The notes below the pieces were generated by a model. It had not been told where the DNA came from. It made no database searches and worked only from the letters and a program-made list of their open reading frames with translations. From contig CABDWT010000016.1 in assembly GCA_901456055.1 (NCBI GenBank), positions 1 to 64,000 on the forward strand: a stretch of 64,000 bases of DNA. Direction: 5' to 3'. How positions within the stretch are numbered: the first letter of the stretch is position 1; each line of letters begins with the position of its first letter. Source of the stretch: Phytobacter ursingii. Lineage in GTDB: Bacteria; Pseudomonadota; Gammaproteobacteria; Enterobacterales; Enterobacteriaceae. Shown one piece after another: positions 52,371 to 62,500 of the stretch. Position numbers and translations under genes: made by a program.

Positions 52371-52449
52371 ACTCGGGGTGCCCCTTTTCACGAAGGGCTG
52401 AGAAATACCCGTATTACCTGATCTGGATAATGCCAGCGTAGGGAAGTCA
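52371..52449 (+). promoter_or_regulatory. TPP riboswitch (thi box) of thiMD
   Basis: The aptamer begins ACTCGGGGTGCCCC and contains the invariant GGCTGAGAAATACCC and ACCTGATCTGGATAATGCCA followed by GCGTAGGGAAGT. These are the thi-box hallmarks. Downstream, CCTGCC (52454-52459) is complementary to GGCAGG (52481-52486), which includes part of the thiM Shine-Dalgarno, so ligand-controlled sequestration of the ribosome site is likely, as known for E. coli thiM. Confidence 0.95.
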
Positions 52450-52495
52450 GATGCCTGCCCGGCATCCCTTCTTCACGCCAGGCAGGAGCGAATCG

Positions 52496-53284
52496 ATGCA
52501 ACCTGACCTGCTTCACCGTGCGCAAATCGCGCAAATTCTTCAGCAATTTCGTAAACATACGCCGCTCGTTCACTGCATGACTAACGACGTGGTGCAGACC
52601 TTTACGGCCAATGTCCTGCTGGCGCTGGGAGCGTCCCCGGCGATGGTGATTGACCGCGACGAAGCACAGCAATTTGCCGCCATTGCGGACGCGCTGCTGA
52701 TTAATGTCGGCACGCTGACCCGTGAACGGGCCGATGCGATGCAGACGGCCATTTTAAGTGCCACCGCCGCGCGTAAGCCCTGGACGCTGGATCCGGTTGC
52801 CGTCGGAGCATTAACTTTTCGCAGTGATTTTTGTCGCGAGCTTCTGGCTCTGCAGCCTGCTGCCGTGCGTGGTAATGCTTCGGAAATTATGGCGCTCGCC
52901 GGGATGAGTGCCGGAGGGCGCGGTGTGGACACCACCGATACCGCGATTGCCGCGCTGCCTGCGGCCCAGGCGCTGGCCCGCCAGACGGGAGCCATTGTTG
53001 CGGTGACCGGCGAGGTGGATTACATCACCGATGGTCTTCGTACCCTGCGCGTGACGGGCGGCGATCTGCTGATGACCCGCGTGGTGGGGACAGGCTGTGC
53101 ATTGTCGGCAGTGGTGGCCGCCTGTTGCGCCTTGCCGGGCGATCGCCTGTATAACGTGGCGGCGGCATGCGCATTTATGGCTCAGGCGGGCAGTCTGGCA
53201 GTGGCGACCACACGCGGACCTGGCAGTTTTATTCCTGCGTTTCTCGACGCCCTCTATGCGCTTCATGGGGAGGTACTGGCATGA
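52496..53284 (+). CDS. thiM: hydroxyethylthiazole kinase ThiM
   Basis: A 262-residue ribokinase-fold enzyme that phosphorylates 4-methyl-5-(2-hydroxyethyl)thiazole for thiamine salvage. The motif [20 protein letters not shown] and the active-site Cys region [20 protein letters not shown] are present. The start is ATG 52496 with CAGGAG upstream; the earlier in-frame ATG at 52451 lies in the riboswitch expression platform. It overlaps thiD by 4 bp. Confidence 0.96.
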   Translation: MQPDLLHRAQIAQILQQFRKHTPLVHCMTNDVVQTFTANVLLALGASPAMVIDRDEAQQFAAIADALLINVGTLTRERADAMQTAILSATAARKPWTLDPVAVGALTFRSDFCRELLALQPAAVRGNASEIMALAGMSAGGRGVDTTDTAIAALPAAQALARQTGAIVAVTGEVDYITDGLRTLRVTGGDLLMTRVVGTGCALSAVVAACCALPGDRLYNVAAACAFMAQAGSLAVATTRGPGSFIPAFLDALYALHGEVLA

Positions 53285-54081
53285 AGCGGATCAACGCATT
53301 GACTATTGCCGGAACGGACCCCAGTGGTGGGGCGGGTATTCAGGCGGATCTGAAAACCTTTTCTGCGCTGGGCGCCTATGGCTGCTCAGTCATTACCGCG
53401 CTGGTGGCGCAAAATACTCGCGGCGTACAGTCGGTCTATCGTATTGAGCCCGATTTTGTCGCCGCACAGCTGGATTCGGTGTTCAGCGATGTGCGGATTG
53501 ATACGACTAAAATCGGCATGCTGGCGGAAACAGATATCGTGGAAGCGGTGGCGGAGCGCTTGCGCCGCTACCAGGTGCAAAATGTGGTGCTCGATACCGT
53601 CATGCTGGCAAAAAGCGGCGACCCGCTGCTTTCCCCTTCGGCGGTAACGGCGCTGCGACAACATCTGTTGCCGCAGGTGTCGTTGATTACCCCCAATCTG
53701 CCCGAGGCCGCCGCGCTGCTGGATGCCCCTCACGCCCGCAACGAACGCGAGATGCATGAACAGGGTCAAGCGCTACTGGCACTGGGATGCGAAGCGGTGC
53801 TTATAAAAGGCGGGCATCTGGATAATGATGAAAGCCCGGACTGGCTGTTTACCCGTAATGGCACCGAGCGTTTCACCGCACCCCGTATAAAAACCAAAAA
53901 TACCCACGGTACGGGCTGTACGCTGTCGGCTGCCCTGGCGGCATTGCGTCCACGTCATGCGGACTGGGCTTCAACGGTCAATGAAGCCAAGCGCTGGCTG
54001 TCGGCGGCACTGGCCCAGGCAGACACGCTGGAAGTGGGGCAGGGCATCGGCCCGGTACACCATTTTCATCAGTGGTGGTGA
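53281..54081 (+). CDS. thiD: bifunctional HMP/HMP-P kinase ThiD
   Basis: A 266-residue kinase that converts hydroxymethylpyrimidine to its mono- and then diphosphate in thiamine synthesis. The N-terminal motif [20 protein letters not shown] and the C-terminal anion-hole motif [14 protein letters not shown] are intact. The start ATG 53281 overlaps the thiM stop (ATGA). The frame is open further upstream inside thiM, which is not coding for ThiD. Confidence 0.96.
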   Translation: MKRINALTIAGTDPSGGAGIQADLKTFSALGAYGCSVITALVAQNTRGVQSVYRIEPDFVAAQLDSVFSDVRIDTTKIGMLAETDIVEAVAERLRRYQVQNVVLDTVMLAKSGDPLLSPSAVTALRQHLLPQVSLITPNLPEAAALLDAPHARNEREMHEQGQALLALGCEAVLIKGGHLDNDESPDWLFTRNGTERFTAPRIKTKNTHGTGCTLSAALAALRPRHADWASTVNEAKRWLSAALAQADTLEVGQGIGPVHHFHQWW

Positions 54082-54325
54082 GGGGGGCGGTTCCCGGATG
54101 GCGGTCAGGCTACGCGTAATACGTCACCCGGCTCAAGGGGAACCGGGGGGAAAATATTGAGCGCCGCACAGCGGTAAACCACAACCCGAAACGTGCCAGC
54201 AGAAAATGCTGAAAAATGGCGTTATGGTGGCAAGCCTCGACAATCGGTACCAGGCTTATTTTGCCCATTCATCGGGTCAGGACAAACCATATCCGCCTTC
54301 GTGCGGAGCTTACGGGAGTATAGCG
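54082..54325. other. intergenic region between thiD and fbaB
   Basis: 244 bp without a supported gene. An 8-bp inverted repeat (cggttccc at 54088 and gggaaccg at 54138) could form a long-loop hairpin after thiD. The rest presumably contains the fbaB promoter. Confidence 0.4.
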
Positions 54326-55378
54326 ATGACTGATATTGTGCAGTTACTAGGCAACGATGCCGACACCCTTTTACAACACCGTTGCACGACCATTGCGGCC
54401 GACCAACTCTACCTGCCGGGAGAGGATTACGTCACCCGTGTGATGATGGATAACAATCGTCCGCCAGCGGTGCTGCGTAACATGCAGACGTTGTATAACA
54501 CCGGGCGACTTGCCAAAACCGGTTATCTGTCGATTTTGCCCGTTGACCAGGGTATCGAGCACTCAGCCGGGGCATCGTTTGCTGCCAACCCGCTCTATTT
54601 CGATCCTAAAAACATCGTTGAACTGGCTATTGAAGCCGGGTGTAACTGTGTGGCTTCCACCTATGGCGTGCTGGCTTCCGTGTCGCGCCGTTACGCGCAC
54701 CGTATTCCGTTCCTGGTTAAGCTTAACCACAACGAAACCCTGAGCTACCCCACAGAATATGACCAGACGCTCTACGCCAGCGTCGAGCAGGCGTTTAACA
54801 TGGGGGCCGTTGCCGTTGGCGCAACCATCTATTTTGGCTCTGAGGAGTCTCGCCGCCAGATTGAAGAAATTTCTGCCGCCTTTGAGCGTGCCCATGAGCT
54901 GGGGATGGTGACGGTGCTGTGGGCTTACCTGCGTAATCCGGCATTCAAAAAAGATGGCGTGGATTACCATGTTTCCGCCGACCTGACCGGCCAGGCAAAC
55001 CATATTGCGGCAACCATCGGTGCGGACATCGTCAAACAAAAAATGGCGGAAAACAATGGCGGCTACAAAGCGGTAAATTTCGGCTATACCGATGAACGCG
55101 TCTACAGCAAGCTGACCAGTGATAACCCTATCGATCTGGTGCGCTACCAGCTGGCGAACTGCTACATGGGACGTGCCGGATTAATTAACTCTGGCGGTGC
55201 AGCGGGCGGCGATACCGATTTAAGCGATGCGGTGCGTACGGCAGTTATTAACAAGCGTGCGGGCGGCATGGGCCTGATTCTTGGCCGTAAGGCGTTTAAA
55301 AAATCGATGGCTGACGGTGTGAAATTAATCAATGCCGTTCAGGACGTTTATCTCGATAAGAAAGTCACTATCGCATAA
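54326..55378 (+). CDS. fbaB: class I fructose-bisphosphate aldolase FbaB
   Basis: A 350-residue DhnA-type class I aldolase that interconverts fructose 1,6-bisphosphate with dihydroxyacetone phosphate and glyceraldehyde 3-phosphate through a Lys Schiff base. In E. coli it is the minor, gluconeogenic isozyme. Conserved blocks are [28 protein letters not shown] and [14 protein letters not shown]. The start MTDIVQLLG at 54326 has GGGAG upstream and matches E. coli; the open frame extends 40 codons upstream without similarity. Confidence 0.96.
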   Translation: MTDIVQLLGNDADTLLQHRCTTIAADQLYLPGEDYVTRVMMDNNRPPAVLRNMQTLYNTGRLAKTGYLSILPVDQGIEHSAGASFAANPLYFDPKNIVELAIEAGCNCVASTYGVLASVSRRYAHRIPFLVKLNHNETLSYPTEYDQTLYASVEQAFNMGAVAVGATIYFGSEESRRQIEEISAAFERAHELGMVTVLWAYLRNPAFKKDGVDYHVSADLTGQANHIAATIGADIVKQKMAENNGGYKAVNFGYTDERVYSKLTSDNPIDLVRYQLANCYMGRAGLINSGGAAGGDTDLSDAVRTAVINKRAGGMGLILGRKAFKKSMADGVKLINAVQDVYLDKKVTIA

Positions 55379-55383
55379 AACAC

Positions 55384-55420
55384 GCATCCCTCTGCGCAAG
55401 GCGGGGAGGGATGCGCTTTT
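55384..55420 (+). terminator. terminator of fbaB
   Basis: Inverted repeat gcatccct / agggatgc with a 15-nt loop, followed by gctttt, directly after the fbaB stop. Confidence 0.7.
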
Positions 55421-55500
55421 CACTTCTCTTCTTGCAGATATCTCCTTGCGGCAATCCCTGGCTTTCGTTCCCTGTCGATCGCCATCACGCTACGTAACAC

Positions 55501-56400
55501 TTAGCGGAGCAGCGGGCAGTCAGGCGGAAGACGGCATTTCAACGCGCCAGGCAAAATGTTAATACTGAAATGCTGCCCGGTGAGTGGCTCGCCGTCCAGA
55601 TTGAAGGTGATATCGTGCGGAGCACTTACCTCAAACCAGGCAGATTTACCGTCAATGATATGCGGATTGTCTTCCGGCTGGGTGAGAGTGGTGAACAGCG
55701 CGGGCAGGATCTCATCGCCCGTGAAAATGCGCAGTTGCAGCAGGCCGTCATTAATGAGGGCGTCCGGGCATAGCTGCTGTCCGCCGCCTGCCTGGCGTCC
55801 GTTACCCATGCCAATCACCAGCGCGTCGCCCTGCCAGTGGAAATCCTCGCCCTTGATTTCACAGCGGTCCGGTTTAAGCGTGTCCATGCGCATCAGGCCG
55901 TGAATGATGTAAGAGACGCCACCCAGCGCGGCTTTCAGTTTTTCTGGCGTTTCGGTGGTAATGCGTGTACCGAATCCGCCGGTAGCCATATTGATAAAAC
56001 AGGTTTTGTCATTCACTTCGGCGATATCGATGGGCACCGCTTTACCCACGATAGCGAGTTGCAGCGCTTTATCCAGAGTCTCCGGGATGCCCGCGCTGGT
56101 GGCAAAGTCGTTCGCGGTGCCTAAAGGCAGAATCCCCAGTACGGGTGTGTGGTCGCTCTCGCTGTGTACCAGCGCGCTGGCGACCTCATTGATGGTGCCA
56201 TCGCCACCGCCTGCAATCACGGTTTCGACGCCAAGCGCAATGGCTTCTGCCACATAGCGTTCGGCATCGCCTTTTTCCCAGGTGACGCGTACCTGAATGT
56301 CCATCCCTTCGCTGCGCAGGAGATGAATGGCCTCGCGCAACATGTCGTCACCCGCACTTTTACCGTTGAGGATCAATAAACTGCCTGGAAAATTGCTCAT
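55501..56400 (-). CDS. yegS: lipid kinase YegS
   Basis: A 299-residue soluble kinase of the diacylglycerol kinase catalytic (DAGK_cat) family. The nucleotide-binding motif is [14 protein letters not shown], followed by [14 protein letters not shown]. coli YegS phosphorylates phosphatidylglycerol in vitro; the true substrate is unknown. The C-terminal beta-sandwich domain is complete ([13 protein letters not shown]). Length and sequence equal E. coli YegS. Confidence 0.96.
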   Translation of the reverse strand: MSNFPGSLLILNGKSAGDDMLREAIHLLRSEGMDIQVRVTWEKGDAERYVAEAIALGVETVIAGGGDGTINEVASALVHSESDHTPVLGILPLGTANDFATSAGIPETLDKALQLAIVGKAVPIDIAEVNDKTCFINMATGGFGTRITTETPEKLKAALGGVSYIIHGLMRMDTLKPDRCEIKGEDFHWQGDALVIGMGNGRQAGGGQQLCPDALINDGLLQLRIFTGDEILPALFTTLTQPEDNPHIIDGKSAWFEVSAPHDITFNLDGEPLTGQHFSINILPGALKCRLPPDCPLLR

Positions 56401-56484
56401 CCGTTTCGCTCTTCGAAAATACCATGAGCAAAGTGTATCTCACGACCGGAAAGCGCGCCTGGAAGGTTGGGAAAAAGGGGAGAT

Positions 56485-56571
56485 AAAAAAATCAGCCTGC
56501 GTAAGGGAGATTACGCAGGCTAAGGAGGTGGTTCCTGGTACAGCTAGCATTTATGGGTTATGTTTTTCAGC
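56485..56571 (-). ncRNA. cyaR: CyaR small regulatory RNA
   Basis: The 87-nt minus-strand sequence starts GCTGAAAAACATAACCCATA and contains the conserved single-stranded seed ACCAGGAACCACCTCCTT. It ends in the terminator stem AGCCTGCGTAA / TTACGCAGGCT plus seven T. Length and sequence match enterobacterial CyaR (RyeE). CyaR is an Hfq-binding sRNA that represses ompX, luxS, nadE and yqaE and is activated by cAMP-CRP. It lies downstream of trhP on the same strand, as in E. coli. Confidence 0.96.
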
Positions 56572-56578
56572 GATGAGG

Positions 56579-56621
56579 ATAATACCCATAATAACCGCAA
56601 CGGTATGTGATCCGATTCTAA
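56579..56621 (-). promoter_or_regulatory. cyaR promoter with CRP half-site
   Basis: On the minus strand TATTAT (56584-56579) is a -10 hexamer eight bases upstream of the RNA 5' end. TTAGAATCGGATCACA (56621-56606) has one perfect CRP half (TCACA) and is centred near -42, a class II position. It agrees with the known CRP dependence of cyaR. Confidence 0.7.
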
Positions 56622-56655
56622 GATTCTTGTCGAGTGAAAAAATAACCCAGGTTAA

Positions 56656-58017
56656 TTACTTAGCGTGCGGATTTCGCGTGGTCTGTCCAGTGAAATTGCG
56701 CATCAACAGCGCATACTCCAGCATCACATCCTGGGGAACCGGCATCCAGATGGTATAACCGTCTCCTGGCGCAACCTCCATGGCTTCGCCTTTGGCATTC
56801 TCCATATGTTCCAGGGTGAAGTTAACGTTGCCCTGCGGCGTCATCAGCTCAAGGCTGTCGCCGACGAGAAACTTGTTTTTCACCGCCACGGCCGCCAGCT
56901 CGCCGTTACGCTCGCCGGTAAACTCGCCGACAAACTGCTGCCGCTCAGAAACGGAGTAACCATACTCGTAGTTCTGGTAATCGTCGTGAGTGTGGCGACG
57001 CAGAAAGCCTTCGGTGTAGCCACGGTGCGCCAGCCCTTCAAGTGTTTCTAACAGGCTGGTGTCAAACGGTTTGCCTGCGGCTGCATCATCGATGGCCTTG
57101 CGATAGACCTGTGCAGTGCGGGCACAGTAGTAAAAGGATTTGGTGCGGCCTTCGATTTTCAGCGAGTGGACGCCCATTTGTGTGAGGCGCTCAACGTGGG
57201 CGATAGCGCGCAGGTCTTTGGAGTTCATGATGTAGGTGCCGTGCTCATCTTCGAACGCAGTCATGTACTCGCCCGGACGCTGGGCCTCTTCAATCATAAA
57301 CACTTTGTCCGTTGGCGCGCCGATACCCAGCGTCGGCTCCACGTTTTGCACCGCAATCGGCTCGTATTTGTGCACGATATTGCCGACGTCATCTTCTTTG
57401 CCTTCCTGAACGTTATATTCCCAGCGGCAGGCATTGGTGCAGGTTCCCTGGTTCGGGTCGCGCTTGTTGATATAGCCTGAGAGCAGGCAGCGGCCGGAAT
57501 AGGCCATGCACAGCGCGCCGTGGACGAAAATTTCGATTTCCATGTCCGGCACCTGGGCGCGTATTTCGGCGATTTCATCAAGCGACAGTTCGCGAGAGAG
57601 GATCACGCGGGTCAGCCCCATCTGTTTCCAGAATTTCACCGTCGCCCAGTTTACGGCGTTAGCCTGCACTGACAGGTGAATATCCATCTCCGGGAAGTGC
57701 TCGCGCACCAGCATAATTAAACCTGGATCTGACATAATCAGCGCATCCGGCCCCATATCCACCACGGGTTTTAAATCGCGAATGAACGTTTTCAGCTTGG
57801 CGTTGTGCGGCGCGATATTCACCACGACGTAGAATTTTTTGCCGAGGTCATGGGCCTCGTTAATGCCTTTTTGCAAATTCTCGTGGTTGAATTCGTTATT
57901 ACGTACGCGCAGCGAGTAACGCGGCTGGCCCGCATAAACGGCATCGGCGCCATAAGCGAAAGCGTAACGCATATTTTTCAGCGTTCCCGCCGGGGAGAGG
58001 AGTTCCGGTTTAAACAT
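56656..58017 (-). CDS. trhP: tRNA 5-hydroxyuridine modification protein TrhP (YegQ)
   Basis: A 453-residue U32 peptidase-like protein. The U32 signature is VHGALCMAYSGRCLLSGYIN, followed by the cysteines of GTCTNACRW, probably an iron-sulfur site. With prephenate as hydroxyl source, E. coli TrhP (YegQ) is needed for 5-hydroxyuridine at tRNA position 34. A C-terminal beta domain is present (about residues 370-440). The gene precedes cyaR. Confidence 0.95.
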   Translation of the reverse strand: MFKPELLSPAGTLKNMRYAFAYGADAVYAGQPRYSLRVRNNEFNHENLQKGINEAHDLGKKFYVVVNIAPHNAKLKTFIRDLKPVVDMGPDALIMSDPGLIMLVREHFPEMDIHLSVQANAVNWATVKFWKQMGLTRVILSRELSLDEIAEIRAQVPDMEIEIFVHGALCMAYSGRCLLSGYINKRDPNQGTCTNACRWEYNVQEGKEDDVGNIVHKYEPIAVQNVEPTLGIGAPTDKVFMIEEAQRPGEYMTAFEDEHGTYIMNSKDLRAIAHVERLTQMGVHSLKIEGRTKSFYYCARTAQVYRKAIDDAAAGKPFDTSLLETLEGLAHRGYTEGFLRRHTHDDYQNYEYGYSVSERQQFVGEFTGERNGELAAVAVKNKFLVGDSLELMTPQGNVNFTLEHMENAKGEAMEVAPGDGYTIWMPVPQDVMLEYALLMRNFTGQTTRNPHAK

Positions 58018-58131
58018 GATGTTCTCGTTCTGATGACAGGTCAGATTCGCCTCACCTGGTGAGGCGGCTGGGGAGATCCCATAAATTTAGGGCGGGAATT
58101 GTAGCCTCTGCGAAGGGGAGAGTAAATCGTG

Positions 58132-58845
58132 TTATTCCACTCGCATATAGTGCCCGCTGGCGCTGACATTATGCCCGAACCCGCACTGTTCAGGCTGGTC
58201 GGTCTGCAGATCCAGCCCGTTGGGGACCACGGCCAGGCTGATATCACAGTGGATATAATCCTCATCACGCAGCGCGATGACGCCTTTGTTCTCTTTAAGC
58301 TGCACCGGCTCGCTGAATTCGCCCATGTTCGGCCCACTCCATAGCCCCATCATGCCGAAGTAGTAGCCCTCAAAATCCGCTTTGTAGAAATTCGCGGTTT
58401 TTTCTGCTTTCAGGGTCAGGGTATTCCATGTGCCCATGCCTGCGTACTGCCAGTAAACCCCGGCAGGTGAGGCAGGAACAGGCAGCGCCGCCAGCTTGTC
58501 TTTTATCAGTCCAAGGTTGTAAATCGATTTAGGGTCATCCGGGGCGATGCTCAGCCAGGCGCTGGCTTTGCGGTAGTCGCCCAGGCGAATCAGGGTCAGG
58601 GCGACATTGTTGTAAGCGGTGGCGAGAAACTTATCGTCAAGGCGGCAGGTTTCGCCCCAGGCGACCTGCAGTACAAAGGCATCCTGTGCTTTCGCATACT
58701 GGCGGGCTTTATAAGCCGCTTCGCCCTGTTGAACGTAGCCAGGAACTTTTGCGCATTCGGCGGCGAGTGCCTTATCGCTATCATCTGCGTGGGCAAGACA
58801 AGGCAGAAGCACGAGCGCGCATAGTGCCGGACGTATAAAAGACAT
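58132..58845 (-). CDS. hypothetical exported protein downstream of baeR
   Basis: Not recognised as a named family. The 237-residue product has a signal peptide (MSFIRPALCALVLLPCLAHA/DDSD). An N-terminal helical part with TPR-like spacing covers about residues 30-105 (YVQQGEAAYKARQYAKAQDAF, then ATAYNNVALTLIRLGDYRKA). A beta-rich C-terminal half follows. Four cysteines may form disulfides. The start ATG 58845 has AAGGAA upstream; the ATG at 58872 does not. It begins 36 bp after the baeR stop on the same strand, so it may be the last gene of mdtABCD-baeSR and share envelope-stress control. Confidence 0.7.
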   Translation of the reverse strand: MSFIRPALCALVLLPCLAHADDSDKALAAECAKVPGYVQQGEAAYKARQYAKAQDAFVLQVAWGETCRLDDKFLATAYNNVALTLIRLGDYRKASAWLSIAPDDPKSIYNLGLIKDKLAALPVPASPAGVYWQYAGMGTWNTLTLKAEKTANFYKADFEGYYFGMMGLWSGPNMGEFSEPVQLKENKGVIALRDEDYIHCDISLAVVPNGLDLQTDQPEQCGFGHNVSASGHYMRVE

Positions 58846-58881
58846 AACACATTCCTTATGAAGTTTTTGCACGAAAGAACA

Positions 58882-59604
58882 TTATGCCAGACGGCAGGCA
58901 TCCGCTTCCCAACGATACCCCACCCCATAGACAGCGCGGATGAAGGACTGTTCTTCATCCAGCGATTCCAGCTTACGGCGCAGGTTTTTGATATGGCTGT
59001 CGATAGTGCGATCCGTCACCACGCGGTAATCGTCATACAGGTTATTGAGCAACTGTTCGCGCGAAAAGACCTTCCCCGGTTCGCTGGAGAGGGTTTTCAG
59101 CAGACGAAATTCCGCAGGCGTTAAATCCAGCGGCTTGTTGCGCCAGCTTGCCTGGAAACGACCCTCATCGACGATAAGTGGGCTTTCTGCATCCAGCGCC
59201 TGTATTTCACGCTGTGGCTTACAGCGGCGCAGGATCGTTTTCACCCTCGCCACCACTTCGCGCGGGCTATAGGGTTTGCAGATGTAGTCATCGGCACCAA
59301 TTTCCAGCCCCAGCAGGCGGTCGATCTCTTCAATTTTTGCCGTCACCATAATGATGGGAATATTGGAAAAGCGACGAATTTCACGGCACAGTGTCAGTCC
59401 GTCGGTGCCGGGGAGCATCAGATCCAGTAGGATCAGGTCCGGCGGCGTCTGGCGCACATACGACAGTACCTGATCGCCATGGTTAATCAGCGACGGCGCG
59501 TAACTGGCCGCGCGCAGATAATCAATCAGCAACTGACCCAGCTTGGGCTCGTCTTCCACGATCAAAATGCGTGGGGTATTTTCATCAATAGGTAACTCAG
59601 TCAT
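58882..59604 (-). CDS. baeR: envelope-stress response regulator BaeR
   Basis: A 240-residue OmpR/PhoB-family regulator. The receiver domain has Asp61 in [10 protein letters not shown], and the C-terminal winged helix contains [15 protein letters not shown]. With BaeS it activates mdtABCD, acrD, spy and its own operon in response to indole, flavonoids, zinc and envelope damage. The start overlaps the baeS stop by 4 bp. Confidence 0.97.
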   Translation of the reverse strand: MTELPIDENTPRILIVEDEPKLGQLLIDYLRAASYAPSLINHGDQVLSYVRQTPPDLILLDLMLPGTDGLTLCREIRRFSNIPIIMVTAKIEEIDRLLGLEIGADDYICKPYSPREVVARVKTILRRCKPQREIQALDAESPLIVDEGRFQASWRNKPLDLTPAEFRLLKTLSSEPGKVFSREQLLNNLYDDYRVVTDRTIDSHIKNLRRKLESLDEEQSFIRAVYGVGYRWEADACRLA

Positions 59605-61088
59605 ACGTTTCTCGCTATGTCCCGTTCCAGGGGTAATTCAACTTTAATGCTAACCCCGCCAAAAGGCGAATGCGCGGCGCGGACCTTGCCGCCGTGGGCT
59701 TCGACAATATTCAGGCAGATGGCCAGACCTAAGCCGGAGCCGCCGCTGGCGCGGTTGCGCGAACCTTCGGTGCGATAAAAGCGTTCAAATAATCTGCCTA
59801 ACTGCAGATCGCTTACGCCAGGGGGGGTATCGGCAAAATCAATGACCAGCGTATTGCCCTCCGGCGTGGCGGAGAGGTGCATACCGCCGCCACTGTCGGT
59901 ATAACGCAGGCTGTTTTCCAGTAAATTGTTGAAGAGCTGCATCAGCCGATCCGGGTCGCCAAAGACCACCGCGCTGTCCGGTAACGTCATCGTGATAGTC
60001 AGGTTACGGCTGGCAAAACGCTCGCGAAATGCCCCGGCGGCCACTTCCAGTAATGAAACCACATCCACTGGCCTTTTCTGGTACGCCAGCGCGCCTTCAT
60101 CCGACATGGACAACTGATGCAAATCATCAACCAGTTTGGTTAAGGTAGCCACTTCCGCCTGCAACGACGCCACCGACTCCGGCGTAAATTGTCGTACCCC
60201 ATCCTGAATGGCTTCCAGCTCGCCGCGCAGCACCGCCAGGGGGGTACGCAACTCATGGGAGATGTCCGCCATAAAATCACGGCGCATCTGCTGATTCTTC
60301 TCAAGTGTACTGGCGAGCTGATTAAAGTCCTGCGCCAGCTTGCCCAGTTCATCCTGACTGCCAGGGTTAACGCGAGTGGAGAAATCCCCGGCCGCCAGCT
60401 TGTGGGTACCATCGACTAACCGTTTTACCGGCGCGAGCAGGCCGCGAGCCAGCGGGAAGGTTGCCAGCGCGGCCAGCAGGGTAGAGAGCGCGACAATCAG
60501 CCAGCTTGTGCGTCGCTGCTGACGATCAAAGTTAATATCGGTATTACGCGTAAGGCGCTCCACCGGCGAGGCGATGACCCAGCCAACAGCCTGGCCATTA
60601 ACGGTAATGGCCCGCCGTGTACCGTCGGTCGGTAGCGGGCTACGCGGCCCAACAAGCACGTCCCCCGAGGCATCAGTCACCCAAAATTGTGTCCGCCAGC
60701 CGTGGGGCGGCATGCCATTGCCCGGTTCAGGCGGTGGGCCAGGTGGCGGGCCTGGCGGTGGCTCATGTTCGTGGTTATCACCACGCTCCTGCCCCGGACC
60801 ACCAGGTCCGCCTTCACGCTCATTGTCACGCTCGAATGACCGCAGGATCTGGAAGATAAAGCGGTCGTTGTTGCGTAAAAAACCCCAGTCGCCATGCTGT
60901 GCATATTGTTCACTAAGGGCATCGCTGAGCAATTGCAGACGCTGTTCGTTGCCGCGTTTAATGTAGTCGATAAAACCCCGTTCGAAACTGACGCGCACCG
61001 CCCAGTGCATACTGATAAGCAGCACGATACAGGTGGCGAAAATAGCCAGAAAGAGCTTCGCGGTAATACCGGGTCGCCAGATTTTCAT
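59601..61088 (-). CDS. baeS: envelope-stress sensor histidine kinase BaeS
   Basis: A 495-residue kinase with two membrane helices (about 10-30 and 190-212). A periplasmic sensor domain lies between them; a HAMP domain, HisKA (His278 in [10 protein letters not shown]) and HATPase_c ([18 protein letters not shown]) follow. E. coli BaeS has 467 residues; the extra 28 are a Pro/Gly-rich, Glu/His-containing tract at about residues 90-123 in the sensor domain ([14 protein letters not shown] and HEHEP). The start and stop overlap mdtD and baeR by 4 bp each, so translation is coupled. Confidence 0.96.
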   Translation of the reverse strand: MKIWRPGITAKLFLAIFATCIVLLISMHWAVRVSFERGFIDYIKRGNEQRLQLLSDALSEQYAQHGDWGFLRNNDRFIFQILRSFERDNEREGGPGGPGQERGDNHEHEPPPGPPPGPPPEPGNGMPPHGWRTQFWVTDASGDVLVGPRSPLPTDGTRRAITVNGQAVGWVIASPVERLTRNTDINFDRQQRRTSWLIVALSTLLAALATFPLARGLLAPVKRLVDGTHKLAAGDFSTRVNPGSQDELGKLAQDFNQLASTLEKNQQMRRDFMADISHELRTPLAVLRGELEAIQDGVRQFTPESVASLQAEVATLTKLVDDLHQLSMSDEGALAYQKRPVDVVSLLEVAAGAFRERFASRNLTITMTLPDSAVVFGDPDRLMQLFNNLLENSLRYTDSGGGMHLSATPEGNTLVIDFADTPPGVSDLQLGRLFERFYRTEGSRNRASGGSGLGLAICLNIVEAHGGKVRAAHSPFGGVSIKVELPLERDIARNV

Positions 61089-62500
61089 GATTGACTCCTG
61101 TTGCGCCGGGAAATGACCACGTTCTGACTGACATCATTCGGGACTCGGGCAAAGATAAAGGCGGGCAGGGCGATGATGAAAGCCATGCACAGGTAGGTAT
61201 AGAGAAAGACGTGATGAGCCACGCCGCTGTCGACGGACAAATTGTGCTGGCCGAACAGCCCGAGTAACAGTCCTGCGACGGTGACGCCAATACTCATCGA
61301 AAGCTGCATAATCATCGATAACAGGCTGTTGCCGCCACTCGCCAGTTCATCGGGCAGGTCTTTCAACGTCAGGGTATTCATGGAGGAAAAGCGCATGGAG
61401 TTGATCATGCCCTGCGCGAACAGCACAAAGGGCAACAGGGCGTACCAACCCATCAGCGCGGTCCCCATAAACAGCAGGCTGACGGCGGCAAGGCCCAGCG
61501 TTGAACAGACCAACGCGCGACGGTAGCCGAAGCGGTTGACTAACTGAACCACAATGCGTTTCATGCCCATACTGCCAATGACCATCGGAATCATCATTAA
61601 CCCGGCATGAAACGGCGAAAACCCCAGACCAATCTGCAAAAAGACCGGCGTCATAAAAGGCAGCATTCCGCTGCCAATGCGCCCGGCAAAACTGCCGAGC
61701 AGGCCAAGGGAGAATGACGGTGTACGAAACAGACGCAGATTAAACAGCGCTCCCGCATTCCCTTTGGCATGCAGCAGATAGATAACAATCGCCAGCACGC
61801 CGCCCGCCGCCAGAAGGCCGAGCAGCAGCGGTGAAATCCCCAGCCCTTTTTGCCCGTCAAGCGCCAGCGTCAGCGTTGCCATTCCCGATGCCAACAGCAA
61901 AAAGCCCAGGATATCAAAACGACGGGTTTGTAAGGTGTAGTTCGGCATTAACCACAGGGTGGCTATTGCCCCCACCACGCCAACGGGCAGGTTAATGAGG
62001 AAGATCCAGTGCCAGGAGGCATACTCCACCAGTATACCGCCTAACGCCGGACCGAGCAGTGGGCCCACCTGGCCGGGCAGGGTGACAAAGGTCATAGCCG
62101 CCATGTATTGATCGCGCGGGACAATTTTCATCACCGTCAGCCTGCCGACAGGCACCATCATCGCGCCGCCAACGCCCTGTAATACGCGGGCCATCACCAG
62201 TTCATTAAGCGTGTTGGCCTGGGCGCAAAACAGTGAAGCCAGAGTAAAAAGAATGATGGCGGTAAAAAAGATATTACGTACCCCGACGCGATCCGCCAGC
62301 CAGCCACTGGCAGGCAGCATGATGGCAACCGTCAGTACGTAGGAGACCACCACCATATGCATATGTAGCGGGCTTTCTCCCAGACTTCGCGCCATGGAGG
62401 GCAGCGCGGTGTTGACAATCGTGGTATCCAGCGACTGCATAAAGAAGCCAAATGCCACAATCCACAATTGCCAACGCACATTTTTTGGTAGTTCTGTCAC
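61085..62500 (-). CDS. mdtD: MFS transporter MdtD
   Basis: A 471-residue major facilitator of the DHA2 (14-TM) drug:H+ antiporter type. The motifs are [14 protein letters not shown] in TM1 and [14 protein letters not shown] in loop 2-3. It is encoded with the MdtABC pump but is not required for its activity in E. coli; a citrate or iron-citrate export role has been reported for Salmonella (IceT). It overlaps mdtC and baeS by 4 bp. Confidence 0.95.
   Translation of the reverse strand: MTELPKNVRWQLWIVAFGFFMQSLDTTIVNTALPSMARSLGESPLHMHMVVVSYVLTVAIMLPASGWLADRVGVRNIFFTAIILFTLASLFCAQANTLNELVMARVLQGVGGAMMVPVGRLTVMKIVPRDQYMAAMTFVTLPGQVGPLLGPALGGILVEYASWHWIFLINLPVGVVGAIATLWLMPNYTLQTRRFDILGFLLLASGMATLTLALDGQKGLGISPLLLGLLAAGGVLAIVIYLLHAKGNAGALFNLRLFRTPSFSLGLLGSFAGRIGSGMLPFMTPVFLQIGLGFSPFHAGLMMIPMVIGSMGMKRIVVQLVNRFGYRRALVCSTLGLAAVSLLFMGTALMGWYALLPFVLFAQGMINSMRFSSMNTLTLKDLPDELASGGNSLLSMIMQLSMSIGVTVAGLLLGLFGQHNLSVDSGVAHHVFLYTYLCMAFIIALPAFIFARVPNDVSQNVVISRRNRSQS

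Noticed and set aside
54082-54325. Possible small RNA or gene between thiD and fbaB
   Set aside because: Only a weak long-loop inverted repeat is seen; no promoter-terminator pair or start with ribosome site.
60700-60830. Possible frameshift in baeS at the Pro/Gly-rich tract
   Set aside because: The frame is open and homologous to BaeS on both sides, so the tract is an in-frame insertion.
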